From NCBI GenBank assembly GCA_024330215.1, contig JANDLU010000034.1:1-32295 (forward strand): a stretch of 32,295 bases of DNA, written 5' to 3'. The position numbers were made by a program, and so were the translations under genes. The notes below the pieces were generated by a model, which was given only the letters and a program-made list of their open reading frames with translations, was not told the DNA's origin and did not search any database. Positions 1 to 8,155 of this stretch are shown one piece after another (the stretch's first letter is position 1; the number at the start of each line of letters is the position of its first letter). Source of the DNA: Candidatus Gaiellasilicea maunaloa (GTDB lineage Bacteria; Actinomycetota; Thermoleophilia; Gaiellales; Gaiellaceae).

Positions 1-131
1 TTAAGAGCCTGTCCGAAAAGTTGGTCGCGGTGGATGGCACGCGACACGTGCCGCGAGGCAAGGACGCAGGGAGCGCCCAGATACGGGCATCTGGGCGCGA
101 CTGAGGACGCCGCCTCGTGGTGCGTGGCGCC
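1..131. repeat. Possible insertion-sequence end with hairpin
   Basis: The first bases, GAGCCTGTCCGAAAAG at 5-20, have the look of insertion-sequence termini seen in many bacteria. A perfect 10-bp inverted repeat follows: GCGCCCAGAT at 73-82 and ATCTGGGCGC at 89-98, with a 6-base loop. It is nested in a longer imperfect dyad (CGAGGC at 54-59 pairs with GCCTCG at 112-117). No transposase can be recognised, and the element would continue beyond the window edge. The family cannot be named from this. Confidence 0.35.
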
Positions 132-466
132 TGGCCGCGGTAGTCGCCGAGACAAGGAGGACCTCGCCTTGGCCATGCTCGAGTGGGTCGTTGAGACGTG
201 GAGGCTCGAGGTCGGCCGGCTCGTCGGACAGGAGCCGGATCCGGTCCTCGCACCGATCGCCCTGGCGCGCGGTCATGCCGTCTACTGCCGGCGCGACGTC
301 GCCCGCGTGGCGATGGCACTGAGGCAGGCGGGGCATGATGAGCTGCTCGCGGCGCGCGCGGCCGTGGGCGTGCTCGGGCTCCATCGTCTGCCAGACGGAC
401 TTGCCTGAACGCCGTCGCGGGCGCCCGCGAGACGAGCACCCACCACCGCGTGGCATCATCGGGCCG
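1..466. other. Left-end stretch with no convincing gene
   Basis: Open frames exist here on both strands (for example 34-408 on the plus strand), but none reads like a known protein, and long chance frames are expected at this GC content. The first 130 bases look like the end of a mobile element (see the repeat entry). The double VOC gene to the right begins at 467. I see no RNA gene or clear promoter in this stretch. Confidence 0.5.
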
Positions 467-1195
467 GTGTTCGACCACGTCACGATTCGCGTCTCCGATC
501 GGGCCGCCTCGGAGCGCTTCTACGAGACCGTGCTCGCCGAGCTCGGGATCGAGCGGACGCATTCCGGCGAGCGGTTCGCCGAGTGGGACGACTTCTCGCT
601 CATGCAGGCCGAGAGCGAGGAGGGGGTGACGCGACGGCTGCACGTCGGCTTCGCCGCCCCGTCGCGCGAGCACGTCGACCGGTTCTGGCGCGCCGGCACG
701 GAGGCCGGCTATCGAGACGACGGGGCGCCCGGCCTGCGGCCGCGGTACCACGAGGACTATTACGGCGCCTTCCTCCTCGATCCGGACGGATCGAGCGCCG
801 AGGCTGTCAACCACGGCTCGACGCACGAGCGCCGCGGGATCGACCATCTCTGGATCCGGGTGGCCGACCTCGAGGCGTCGACCCGGTTCTACGAGACGGT
901 CGCTCCCGCGACGGGCTTCCGGAGCGGCCGCGACCTCCCAGGCCGGATGCAGTTCTCGTGCGTGAGCGGGTCCTTCTCGATCGTCGCCAACGGCGGGGCG
1001 ACGGCCAATGTCCATCTCGCCTTTCCGGCCGCCGACAACGAGGCCGTCGACCTCTTCCACCGCGAAGCCCTCGCCGCCGGCTACCGCGACCATGGCCCGC
1101 CCGGCGAGCGATCGAACTACCACGAGGGCTACTACGGCGCCTACGTGCTCGACCCCGACGGCAACAACGTCGAGGTCGTGAGCCACAACCGCTGA
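467..1195 (+). CDS. Two-domain VOC (glyoxalase/dioxygenase-fold) protein
   Basis: This 242-residue protein is made of two tandem vicinal-oxygen-chelate modules. The first half opens with FDHVTIRVSD and contains RFYETVL and FLLDPDG; the second opens with IDHLWIRVADLEAS and contains RFYETVAP and YVLDPDGNNVEVV. Each half ends with a YHEDYYGAF or YHEGYYGAY motif, so it looks like an internal duplication. Family members include glyoxalases, extradiol dioxygenases and antibiotic-binding proteins; the substrate here cannot be read. The GTG at 467 is chosen because the fold begins immediately after it and the upstream in-frame sequence is low-complexity arginine-rich. There is no strong ribosome site. 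It stands alone, converging on the CBS gene. Confidence 0.8.
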   Translation: MFDHVTIRVSDRAASERFYETVLAELGIERTHSGERFAEWDDFSLMQAESEEGVTRRLHVGFAAPSREHVDRFWRAGTEAGYRDDGAPGLRPRYHEDYYGAFLLDPDGSSAEAVNHGSTHERRGIDHLWIRVADLEASTRFYETVAPATGFRSGRDLPGRMQFSCVSGSFSIVANGGATANVHLAFPAADNEAVDLFHREALAAGYRDHGPPGERSNYHEGYYGAYVLDPDGNNVEVVSHNR

Positions 1196-1231
1196 GAGCG
1201 CGATCAGCCGGCGGCCGGCTCGCGGCGCACG

Positions 1232-1663
1232 CTAGCGCGCTGAGATGTACTCCGTCAGGTACTGGATCTGGTAGCTCTGCTTCTGCGAGGTGAACTTGAC
1301 GAGATCGCCGATCGAGATCATCCCGACGAGCGCGCCCTCCTCGACGACCGGCGCGTGCCGGATCCGGCGGTCGGTCATCAGCGCCATCGCCTCCTCGACG
1401 GTCGTCTCCTGCGTGACGACGAGAACGGGCGACGACATCACCTCGCTCACGCTCGTGTCGCGCGAGCGCCGGCCCTCGACGGCGATCCGGCGCAGGTAGT
1501 CGCGCTCGGTGAAGATGCCCGTGATCCTGTCGCCGTCGGTGATCAGGAGCGCGCCGACGTTCGCCTCGACCATCGCCTTGACCGCGTCGAAGACGGTGGC
1601 GCCGCCGTCGATCCGGATCACCTCGCCGGTCTTCTCCTCTAGGATCTCCGCGATCGTGCTCAT
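1232..1663 (-). CDS. CBS-domain pair protein
   Basis: This 143-residue protein is almost entirely a Bateman module, two CBS domains of about 55 residues each. The first contains GALLITDGDRITGIFTERD and the second HAPVVEEGALVGMISIGDL, both ending in the usual strand-turn G(I/M)xxxxD pattern. Such stand-alone proteins bind adenosine ligands (AMP, ATP, SAM) and modulate partners, but no partner is encoded beside it. The tail (KQSYQIQYLTEYIS) is typical of the short bacterial forms. The 34-residue lysine-rich gene lies just upstream on the same strand (12-bp gap), so the two may be co-transcribed. Confidence 0.85.
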   Translation of the reverse strand: MSTIAEILEEKTGEVIRIDGGATVFDAVKAMVEANVGALLITDGDRITGIFTERDYLRRIAVEGRRSRDTSVSEVMSSPVLVVTQETTVEEAMALMTDRRIRHAPVVEEGALVGMISIGDLVKFTSQKQSYQIQYLTEYISAR

Positions 1664-1674
1664 GCGGCGAGCAC

Positions 1675-1779
1675 CTAGATCCCCTTCTTGGCGGCGGCGC
1701 GCTTCTCGTTCCGCTTCTCCTTCAGCGTCTTCTGCGGCGCCTTCTTCGCGAGCTTCTTCGGCTTCTCGGATCCCTTCAT
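1675..1779 (-). CDS. Tiny lysine-rich protein (34 aa)
   Basis: A 34-residue frame starts at the ATG at 1777-1779 (complement) and ends in TAG. Its translation is highly basic and lysine-rich, with stretches such as EKPKKLAKKAPQKTLKEKR. The ribosome site GGAGGA lies four bases before the ATG, much better than chance. No domain is visible. It may be a nucleic-acid-associated peptide, but that is only a composition argument. It precedes the CBS gene on the same strand. Confidence 0.6.
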   Translation of the reverse strand: MKGSEKPKKLAKKAPQKTLKEKRNEKRAAAKKGI

Positions 1780-1973
1780 CGCGTCCTCCTTTCGGTGAGA
1801 CTCCGGGGAAAGCCTAAACGCCCCGGATGATTGATGCCACGCTCTCGCGCGATACGGCGGTCAAGCTCCCGCGAACGATCAGCGCGACCTACGTTCAAGC
1901 TCGTACTCGGCGTCCAGGATCATTGCGACGTCGAACGAGCGGGCGGCCTGCTGGCGGCGCGCTCGGCCCCGAG

Positions 1974-2828
1974 CTACATGCGCTTCCGGGCCACCACAAG
2001 CAAGTACTCGTAGTGGTACTCCACAGGCCCCTCGGGCTCGCCGAGGTTCGCGCGCGTGGCGAACTCGAGGAACTCCCGATCGAGCGCGCCCAGCCGACCC
2101 GGCTCGTCGGCGAGGAGACCGTAGAGGGCGACAACCGGCCCGAAGGTCGCCTTGTAGAACGCGCAGTAGTCGCTGGGGCCGCCGCCGAGCTTCTCCACGG
2201 CCTGCTTGCGGGTCAGCTCGAGCGAGGCCACCCGATCGCCGAGAAGCTCGCGCACGTGGCTCTCACTTCCCCACAGGACCGGCGGCAGCGCTCCCGGCGG
2301 AGGCGGCGGCGCGTAGCGCCCGAAGAGGTCGAAGAACTCGGCCGCCAGGCCCTCGGGCGTGAAGTTGATCATCCCAATGGTGCCTCCGGGCCGACAGACG
2401 CGCAGCAGCTCGTCGGCCACCGCCTGGTGATCCGGGGCGAAGATCACGCCGGCCGCGGAGGTGACGACGTCGAACTCGGCGTCGCCGAAGGGGAGCGCCT
2501 CCGCGTCGGCCTCCACCCACTCGAGCTCGATGCCCCGGGCGCAAGCTTCGCGGGCGCCCGCCTCGAGGTTCGCGGGCGTCAGATCCGACGCCACGACCTC
2601 CGCCCCGGCCTCCGCCGCGCGGATCGCCACGTTTCCGGTTCCCGCGGCCACGTCGAGCACGCGCTGGCCGGCAGAGATCCCGCACGCCGCGACAAGCTCC
2701 GGTCCGAATCCCCAGACGAGCTCGGTCGCGAACCGGTGGTAGTCGCCGAGCCCCCACATCGTCCTCGCCGCGGCCTTGGCCTCTCGCCGCGCCTCGTCGG
2801 TCAGCCACGCAGACTCCTGGGTCATCAT
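1974..2828 (-). CDS. Class I SAM-dependent methyltransferase
   Basis: This 284-residue methyltransferase is of the UbiE/Methyltransf_11 type. The SAM-binding motif I is VLDVAAGTGNVAIRA at residues 58-72. The acidic motif II (VVASDLTPANLEAG) and post-motif segments EADAEALPFGDAEFDVVTS and LRVCRPGGTIGMINFTPEG follow in the usual order. The acceptor is unknown; small metabolites are common for this group. The ATG at 2826-2828 is chosen because GGAGAGG lies just upstream, although the frame stays open to 2924. It lies 178 bp downstream of the LuxR gene on the same strand, so its own promoter is likely. I see nothing else recognisable in that gap. Confidence 0.85.
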   Translation of the reverse strand: MMTQESAWLTDEARREAKAAARTMWGLGDYHRFATELVWGFGPELVAACGISAGQRVLDVAAGTGNVAIRAAEAGAEVVASDLTPANLEAGAREACARGIELEWVEADAEALPFGDAEFDVVTSAAGVIFAPDHQAVADELLRVCRPGGTIGMINFTPEGLAAEFFDLFGRYAPPPPPGALPPVLWGSESHVRELLGDRVASLELTRKQAVEKLGGGPSDYCAFYKATFGPVVALYGLLADEPGRLGALDREFLEFATRANLGEPEGPVEYHYEYLLVVARKRM

Positions 2829-3006
2829 GGTGCCTCTCCTTTCGCGTTCGCGGTGGATCTCTCGGATCAGGGAACGCGCAGCGAGCAGTGGCAGGAATCC
2901 GCCCGACCCGACCCCACGTTCCATCCCACTAAGCTAGTCCTCGGAGCCGGGCGCGACTTCGCCCGAAGCGGCCATCTTCGAGGCGGAAACGACTAGCCGG
3001 TTCTGG

Positions 3007-4671
3007 CTATCGATCAACCAAGCCGGCCCTCACCGCGTGCGCCGCCGCAGCCGTCCGCGAGGGGAGCCCGAGCTTGCGCAGGATGTTCGTGACGTGCCGG
3101 TGCACGGTGTGCTCGCTGACGACGAGCCGCTCGGCGATCTGCCTGTTCGTCAGCCCGTCGGCGAGCAGTCGTAGCACCTCGTGCTCCCGCGGCGTCACGT
3201 CAGCGAGCGGCGAGGTGGCGCCAACGGCATCGACGAGCAGGCGTGCCCGCGTGGCCTCGGCTGCCGCTCCCAGCTCGAGTAGGCACGAGAGGGCGCTGGA
3301 CGCCTCCTCGCCGGCCACGTCGAGGCGGCCCAATACGAGGAGGCTCGTGGCGAGCTCGATCCTGGTCAGGGCGGTCTCGAAGGGAGCGCAGCAGACCTCG
3401 AAGCCGTCGACGGCATCCTCGAGCAGCGGCCGGGCCTGCTCGTGGTCTCCACGCGCAGCTGCGTGCATTCCCTCGGCCCTGTCCGCGCACGCTCGCAGCG
3501 CCGCGCTCCGGGCCAGCAGCTCGACCTCCCGAAGCGCGCCCAGGGCCACCCACGCCTCGTCGAGGTCGCCGCGCGCGATGCGGGACCGGACGAGGATCTC
3601 GAGGGCGGGGGCGCGGTCGATCTTCCGGTGCGTCGGGATCTGCCGCAGTAGCCGCTCCAGGAGCTCGATCGCCCGGAGCGCCTCGCCGCGGTCGAGCGCC
3701 AGACGGGCGCGACAGAGCTGACCTGCAGATGAAGCGCCTGCGCGGTCGAGCAACTCCACGACATCCGCCGGTCTGCCCTGACGCCGACGCACCTCCGCCA
3801 GCGTCACGAGCGGGCCGCCGGCCCAGGCCGGGCGCGAGCGGGCGAAGTCGTCGACGGCCGCAACGAGGTCCGCCTCGGCATCCGCCCACCGGCCGCGCCA
3901 GAGGTGCACCGCGCCGTACTCGGCCCGGCAGAAGGCGAGCATGTACCGACTTCCGTAGCGCTGCGCGAACGCGGCGATCCGATCGCACCACTCGAAGGCG
4001 CGTTCGTAGTCGAGCACGGCCGTGCAAGCGGAGACGAGGAAGCAGCAGACCCAGGCTCCCGAGATCGGGATCGTGGCCTCTTGCTCGAGCGCGGCTGCGG
4101 TCGCCTCGTCGAGACAGCGCATGCCGTCGTCCACCTGCGCGCACGCCACGAGCGTCGCGCCCTCGAGCGCGAGGCCGAGCATCTCCAGGTCGGGCACTTC
4201 AAACCGCCGTCCCAGCTCCGCAGCGCGCTCGCCGAGCTCGCGGGCGTTGTCCGAGTCGCCCTGCGCGTGGGCGAGGTAGCCCTCGTGGAAGGCAAGCCAG
4301 CCGTGATCCGGGCCCGGCTCCAACGCGTCGAGGAGTCTGCGCGCGCGCCGGAGCCAGCCGCCCGCCACTCGCCAGGCGCCGTGGAAGTCGAGCTCGTCGA
4401 CGGCAAGCCACGTGGCCATCCGGGCGGCGGCTGCGGCGTGTCCGCCGCCCTTGTACAGGCTGTACGCGCGCTCGCGGGCGTGGAAGACCACGTCCGCGTC
4501 GTCGAGCCACCACGCCGCCCAGCTCAACCCATCCAGTGCCTCGGCTGTCTCGACCTCGCCGAGCGCCTTCTCGAACATTGCGGCGGCGTCTTCCCAGCGC
4601 CCCTCCGCGAGCGCGGCCCACCCGGCATCGACCGGGCGCGAGACCGGTGCTCTCGAAGGCTTCGACGCCAC
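3007..4671 (-). CDS. LuxR-family regulator with long TPR-like region
   Basis: This 554-residue regulator has roughly 480 residues of helical, alanine-rich TPR-like repeats (for example GRWEDAAAMFEKAL near the start) and a C-terminal LuxR/GerE helix-turn-helix. The HTH contains LTNRQIAERLVVSEHTVHRHV and NILRKLGLPSRTAAAAHAV. No P-loop is seen, so this is not a full MalT/LAL ATPase; it resembles the ATPase-less LuxR-TPR proteins common in soil actinobacteria. The GTG at 4671 follows the VOC stop by 32 bp and has only a weak ribosome site, so the start could lie slightly further in. Gene order MFS exporter, VOC, regulator suggests one operon and control of the exporter, which is inference. Confidence 0.85.
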   Translation of the reverse strand: MASKPSRAPVSRPVDAGWAALAEGRWEDAAAMFEKALGEVETAEALDGLSWAAWWLDDADVVFHARERAYSLYKGGGHAAAAARMATWLAVDELDFHGAWRVAGGWLRRARRLLDALEPGPDHGWLAFHEGYLAHAQGDSDNARELGERAAELGRRFEVPDLEMLGLALEGATLVACAQVDDGMRCLDEATAAALEQEATIPISGAWVCCFLVSACTAVLDYERAFEWCDRIAAFAQRYGSRYMLAFCRAEYGAVHLWRGRWADAEADLVAAVDDFARSRPAWAGGPLVTLAEVRRRQGRPADVVELLDRAGASSAGQLCRARLALDRGEALRAIELLERLLRQIPTHRKIDRAPALEILVRSRIARGDLDEAWVALGALREVELLARSAALRACADRAEGMHAAARGDHEQARPLLEDAVDGFEVCCAPFETALTRIELATSLLVLGRLDVAGEEASSALSCLLELGAAAEATRARLLVDAVGATSPLADVTPREHEVLRLLADGLTNRQIAERLVVSEHTVHRHVTNILRKLGLPSRTAAAAHAVRAGLVDR

Positions 4672-4703
4672 CGACTCATTGTGCGCCGTGGCCGGCGGCC
4701 TCG

Positions 4704-5075
4704 CTACTCCAGCTCGAGCACGGAGAGGATGTTCCCGGCCGGGTCCTTGAACCACGCGATCGTCGGTCCTTCGCCGCGATTGATCCCCTTCTCGTCGAGC
4801 TCCATGCCCTCGTAGCGCTCGAACTCGACCCCGGCCTCCGTGAGCTTGTCGACGGCCTCGTCGATGTCCTCCACCGGAAAGTTGAGGACGGTGAAGCTCG
4901 CCGGAGCGTGATCGTCCTTGGGGTAGACGAACACCTCGCCCCCACCTGCGAGGTGGAGTGCGAGCCCATCCATCTCGTCGGCGACGTCGAGGCCGAGAGT
5001 CTCGCCGTAGAACTGCTTCGCGCGCGGGATGTCGTCCGCCGAGAAGGTGGAAAAGGCCTTGCTGTCCTTGAACAT
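4704..5075 (-). CDS. Single-domain VOC protein
   Basis: This 123-residue VOC-fold protein (glyoxalase/bleomycin-resistance superfamily) starts [15 protein letters not shown] and carries [13 protein letters not shown] and the C-terminal [16 protein letters not shown] signature. AGGAG sits nine bases before the ATG. It lies between an MFS exporter (33 bp upstream) and a LuxR regulator (32 bp downstream). A role in binding or modifying a toxic small molecule together with the exporter is plausible but inferred. The fold assignment is firm; the substrate is unknown. Confidence 0.85.
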   Translation of the reverse strand: MFKDSKAFSTFSADDIPRAKQFYGETLGLDVADEMDGLALHLAGGGEVFVYPKDDHAPASFTVLNFPVEDIDEAVDKLTEAGVEFERYEGMELDEKGINRGEGPTIAWFKDPAGNILSVLELE

Positions 5076-5108
5076 TGATCGTGCTCCTCTCGTTGTGTTG
5101 GTCGATCT

Positions 5109-6563
5109 CTAGTCGGCACCCGCGAGGGCACCGCTCGCCTCCGGGCTCTCCTCTGCGGGTGTTTCCTGCGGCGAGCGCAGCAGCAGCGCGCCGAGCGCGG
5201 CGGCCGCGGCCGCGAACAGGGCGCCCACGAGGAATGCCGCGTGATAGCCGCCGTTCAGGGCGCCGACCGAGTCGCCGCCGGCGGCGACGAGGGTGTCCGT
5301 CCGAGAGGCGGCCAGACTGGCGAGGACCGCGAGCCCGAGCGCACCGCCCATCATGAACGAGGTGTTGACGACGCCCGACGCGAGGCCGGCGTCGCTCGGC
5401 TCCACGTCGCTCATGGCGGCGAGCATGAGCGGGTTGAAGGCCATGCCGGCGCCGAGACCGAGCAGGATCATGCTCGGGAAGATGTCGACGACGAAGCTCC
5501 CGTCGACCGGAGCCCGCGCGAAGAGCACGAGCCCGGCTGCCGCCAGCAGCAGCCCGGTCGCAAGCGGCAGCCGGAAGCCGTAGCGAAGGACGAGCTTGGC
5601 CGAGAGGCCGACCGAGAGCGCACCCATGATCAGGTTGCCAGGCAGGAAGGCGAGACCGACCTGCAGCGGGCTGTAACCGAGCACGAGCTGGAGGTACAGC
5701 GCCGAGATGAAGAACCACGCGAACATCGCTCCGGCCCAGAGGATGCCGACGACGTTCGCGACCGAGACGTTGCGCAGCCGGAAGAGTCCGAGCGGCATGA
5801 GCGGCGATCGAACCCGCGCTTCGATCCCCAGGAAGACCGCCAGCAGCGCCGCCCCGGCGCCGAGCAAGCCGAGCGTCTGGACGCTCGTCCAGCCTTCCCG
5901 GTTGCCGTTGACGATCGCGTAGACGGCCAGCATCAGCGCCGCCGTGACGGTGACCGCACCGGCGACGTCGAGCCGTCCCGGCGCAGCCTCGCCGCGGGAC
6001 GACGGCACCAGTCGGAGGGTGAGCACGACGACGAGGACGCCGACCGGGACGTTGACGAGGAAGATCCAATGCCAGTTGAGCACGTCGGTCAGGATCCCGC
6101 CGAGCAGGACGCCGATCGAGCCGCCGCCCGAGGCGACGAAGCCGAAGATGCCCATCGCCTTGGCGCGGTCCATGGGTTCCGTGAACAGCGTCATCATCAG
6201 CGAGAGCGCGACTGCGGAGACGACCGCCGCGCCGATGCCCTGCAGAGCCCGCGCTCCCACGAGGAGCTCCTGCGAGCTCGCGAGACCGCAGGCGAGCGAT
6301 GCCAGCGTGAAGAGCGTGATCCCGCCGAGGAACAGACGGCGGTGTCCGAAGAGGTCGCCCAGCTTGCCGCCGAGCAGAAGGAAGCCGCCGAAGGTGAGCA
6401 GATAGGCGTTCACGACCCAGGCGAGCGACGTCTCCGAGAATCCGAGGTCCTCCCTGATCGACGGCAGCGCAACGCCGACGATCGTGACGTCGAGGACGAT
6501 CATCAAGTCCCCGAGGCAGAGGACGTACAGCGCGAGCCAGCGGGTGCGGCTGTCCATGGTCAT
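5109..6563 (-). CDS. MFS drug-resistance transporter (EmrB/QacA type)
   Basis: This 484-residue integral membrane protein has the 14-helix DHA2 layout. Near the N-terminus are LVLDVTIVGVALPSI-like residues (MIVLDVTIVGVALPSIRED) and WVVNAYLLTFGGFLLLGGKL. The motif-A loop GDLFGHRRLF and motif C-like GGSIGVLLGGILTDVLNWHWIF follow, as in QacA and EmrB relatives. These proteins export cationic drugs and other toxic compounds using proton motive force. The ATG at 6561-6563 is preferred over an upstream in-frame start because GGAGGA lies six bases before it. It appears to be the first gene of an operon with the VOC and LuxR genes. It is divergent from the STAS gene, with a 108-bp gap that should hold both promoters. 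Confidence 0.9.
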   Translation of the reverse strand: MTMDSRTRWLALYVLCLGDLMIVLDVTIVGVALPSIREDLGFSETSLAWVVNAYLLTFGGFLLLGGKLGDLFGHRRLFLGGITLFTLASLACGLASSQELLVGARALQGIGAAVVSAVALSLMMTLFTEPMDRAKAMGIFGFVASGGGSIGVLLGGILTDVLNWHWIFLVNVPVGVLVVVLTLRLVPSSRGEAAPGRLDVAGAVTVTAALMLAVYAIVNGNREGWTSVQTLGLLGAGAALLAVFLGIEARVRSPLMPLGLFRLRNVSVANVVGILWAGAMFAWFFISALYLQLVLGYSPLQVGLAFLPGNLIMGALSVGLSAKLVLRYGFRLPLATGLLLAAAGLVLFARAPVDGSFVVDIFPSMILLGLGAGMAFNPLMLAAMSDVEPSDAGLASGVVNTSFMMGGALGLAVLASLAASRTDTLVAAGGDSVGALNGGYHAAFLVGALFAAAAAALGALLLRSPQETPAEESPEASGALAGAD

Positions 6564-6671
6564 CTCATTTCCTCCCCAGTCGCATGTTCGAGGAGTCAGA
6601 CCGGGCCGCGCAGCAGAACTCATCGGTCGAGCGCCGATGAGTCTCGCCCGGCCGGGCAGTCTCTATCCGCG

Positions 6672-6962
6672 ATGGCGACCAGCGCGCCGGAAACGATCCA
6701 CATCGCGATCCGCGGTCCGATCGCCCGCGCCGACCTGCCCGGCTTGTGCGATCGGCTGTGCACGTTGCTGGAGCACAACGGTGCAGCCGTGGCGCTGTGC
6801 GACGTAGCCGGCGTGGCGCCGGACGCGGTCACCGTCGATGCCCTCGCACGGCTTCAGCTCGCCGCTCGGCGGCACGGCTGCCAGGTTCGCCTGCGCCAGA
6901 CGTCGTCCGGGCTGCGCGAGCTGCTGGTCTTCATGGGTCTGCGCGATGTCCTACCGGATTAG
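6672..6962 (+). CDS. Small stand-alone STAS-domain protein
   Basis: This 96-residue protein is a single STAS domain, the fold of anti-sigma-factor antagonists (SpoIIAA, RsbV). It shows the expected order: an initial strand (IHIAIRGPI), the ALCDVAGV segment at about 42-48, then VTVDALARLQLAARRHGCQVRLRQ and a C-terminal LVFMGLRDVLP. In classical antagonists the central motif carries a phosphorylatable serine (DxSG); here position 46 is alanine (DVAG), so partner-switching by phosphorylation looks unlikely at that site. No kinase or phosphatase gene is adjacent. The gene ends exactly where an SDR pseudogene begins on the opposite strand. Confidence 0.75.
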   Translation: MATSAPETIHIAIRGPIARADLPGLCDRLCTLLEHNGAAVALCDVAGVAPDAVTVDALARLQLAARRHGCQVRLRQTSSGLRELLVFMGLRDVLPD

Positions 6963-7193
6963 TCCACGAGCGCTGGGCCTCGATCGCCGCGCACGCCAGG
7001 TTGAACCCTCCCATCCGATGCCGCGCCTCGTCGGCCGCCGAAGACGACAGCATCACGATCACGCCGGAGCCCTGTGCGCTCATCCGTCGCACGGCCGCCG
7101 TCGCGGTGATGAAGTGGGTTACGCACGCGCGACCGCGCCACCCATCGACCCTCCCGCTCCGTAGACCACCGCGTACTTGCCCTCGAGCAGCAT
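6963..7193 (-). pseudogene. Short-chain dehydrogenase (SDR) remnant with internal deletion
   Basis: On the minus strand from the ATG at 7191-7193, with a good AGGAGG ribosome site, the frame reads MLLEGKYAVVYGAGGSMGG. This is the glycine-rich NAD(P)-binding start of an SDR, and it stops at TAA (7119-7121) after 24 residues. From 7116 onward a different frame reads HFITATAAVRRM, GSGVIVMLSSSAADEA and GGFNLACAAIE. That matches the middle of the same fold around the catalytic-serine strand. The roughly 90 residues normally between are missing, and the gene runs out into the STAS gene without its C-terminal half. It is a decayed gene. Confidence 0.7.
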
Positions 7194-7276
7194 TCCGATC
7201 CTCCTGACGATCGCGACCGATGAATTGTCGAATCGACGCCAGTCTTACCGACCGACACCGCTACCAAGGAGGAACG

Positions 7277-7693
7277 ATGGCAACCGGAACGTCCCGCATG
7301 ATCTTCATCAACCTCGCAGTCGAGGATCTCGGCCGATCGGTCGACTTCTTCACGAAGCTCGGCTTCTCGTTCAACCCGCAGTTCACCGATGAGCACGCCA
7401 CCTGCATGATCGTCAGCGATCAAGCGTTCGTGATGCTGCTCGTCAAGAGTCGCTTTCAGGACTTCACGAAGAAGGAGCTCGTCGACTCGACCGCTCAGAC
7501 GGAGGCGATCCTCGCACTCTCGGCCGAGAGTCGGGAGCAGGTCGACGAGCTCGCCGACAAGGCGCTCGAGGCGGGCGGTACGGCCGCGAACGAGCCGATG
7601 GAGATGGACTTCATGTACAGCCGGAGCTTCAACGATCCCGACGGCCACCTCTGGGAGCTGGTCTGGATGGACCCGAGCGCGCTCCAGCAGTAG
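7277..7693 (+). CDS. VOC-family protein (glyoxalase-like)
   Basis: This 138-residue VOC protein is of the type with MIFINLAVEDLGRSVDFFTKLGF at the start and a C-terminal FNDPDGHLWELVWMDPSAL. The long family members of this shape are annotated as glyoxalase/extradiol dioxygenase-like without known substrate. The ATG at 7277 is supported by AAGGAGG six bases upstream. A perfect 12-bp stem terminator follows the stop, separating it from the convergent broken VOC gene. The lane of VOC genes here is striking but each appears to be a separate subfamily. Confidence 0.9.
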   Translation: MATGTSRMIFINLAVEDLGRSVDFFTKLGFSFNPQFTDEHATCMIVSDQAFVMLLVKSRFQDFTKKELVDSTAQTEAILALSAESREQVDELADKALEAGGTAANEPMEMDFMYSRSFNDPDGHLWELVWMDPSALQQ

Positions 7694-7708
7694 CAAGGCG
7701 GCCCTCGA

Positions 7709-7738
7709 GCGCCTGACCGCGTGTCTGCGGTCAGGCGC
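7709..7738. terminator. Bidirectional hairpin between convergent genes
   Basis: GCGCCTGACCGC at 7709-7720 and GCGGTCAGGCGC at 7727-7738 form a perfect 12-bp stem with the loop GTGTCT. It lies 15 bases after the VOC stop at 7693. It also overlaps the final codon and TGA of the convergent VOC pseudogene. There is no long T-run on either side. Confidence 0.7.
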
Positions 7739-8145
7739 CCAGCGCGCCCGACGTGCCACCCCAATCCTCGGGAGCGACGTCGGCGATCGACTGCGAGAAC
7801 GTCCAGCGGTGGCCGCCGAGGTCCTCGGCGGTGTACTACCTCTCTCCGTAGGGGTAGTCGGCAGGCGGTTGCAGGATCCGTGCGCCGTGCGTGCGCGTCC
7901 GCTCATGGTGGCTGTCGACGTCTTCGACACGCACCAGCACGGCGGAGAGTCCTTCCGCCGCGTATCGCTGCTCGGTCACAACGACGGCCCCGGCGCCGAC
8001 AGCGAGCTGGGCGCGGTGGGTTTTCGGCGCGCCATCGTTCCGTCAAGCCGAACGCATCACGGAGCCACTCGATCGCGTCATCGACATCCTCGTAGCCGAG
8101 CTCGGGGATGACCGTGCACGCCGGCATCGAGCGGTTCGCGAGCAT
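7731..8145 (-). pseudogene. VOC-family gene broken by a frameshift and a stop
   Basis: The minus-strand frame begins MLANRSMPACTVIPELGY and reads VDDAIEWLRDAFGLTERWR, the start of a VOC protein. Near 8030 the frame is lost, and the neighbouring frame carries on with THRAQLAVGAGAVVVTEQR, LVRVEDVDSHHERTRTHGA and YTAEDLGGHRWTFSQSIADV down to a TGA at 7731. A TAG also interrupts this second frame between GER and YTAEDL, where related proteins have a glutamine codon (CAG to TAG). The two independent lesions argue for true decay. It lies 10 bp downstream of the ECF sigma gene and was probably co-transcribed with it. Confidence 0.8.
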
Positions 8146-8155
8146 GGCTTAGCCC

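Noticed and set aside
34-408. Open plus-strand frame of 124 codons (and a 160-codon minus frame over 1-483)
   Set aside because: Both translate to low-complexity or arginine-rich text without family resemblance; long antisense frames are common in GC-rich DNA.
1803-1826. CCGGGG ... CCCCGG hairpin upstream of the lysine-rich gene
   Set aside because: The 12-base loop and lack of a T-run make a terminator weak, and no riboswitch pattern is visible.
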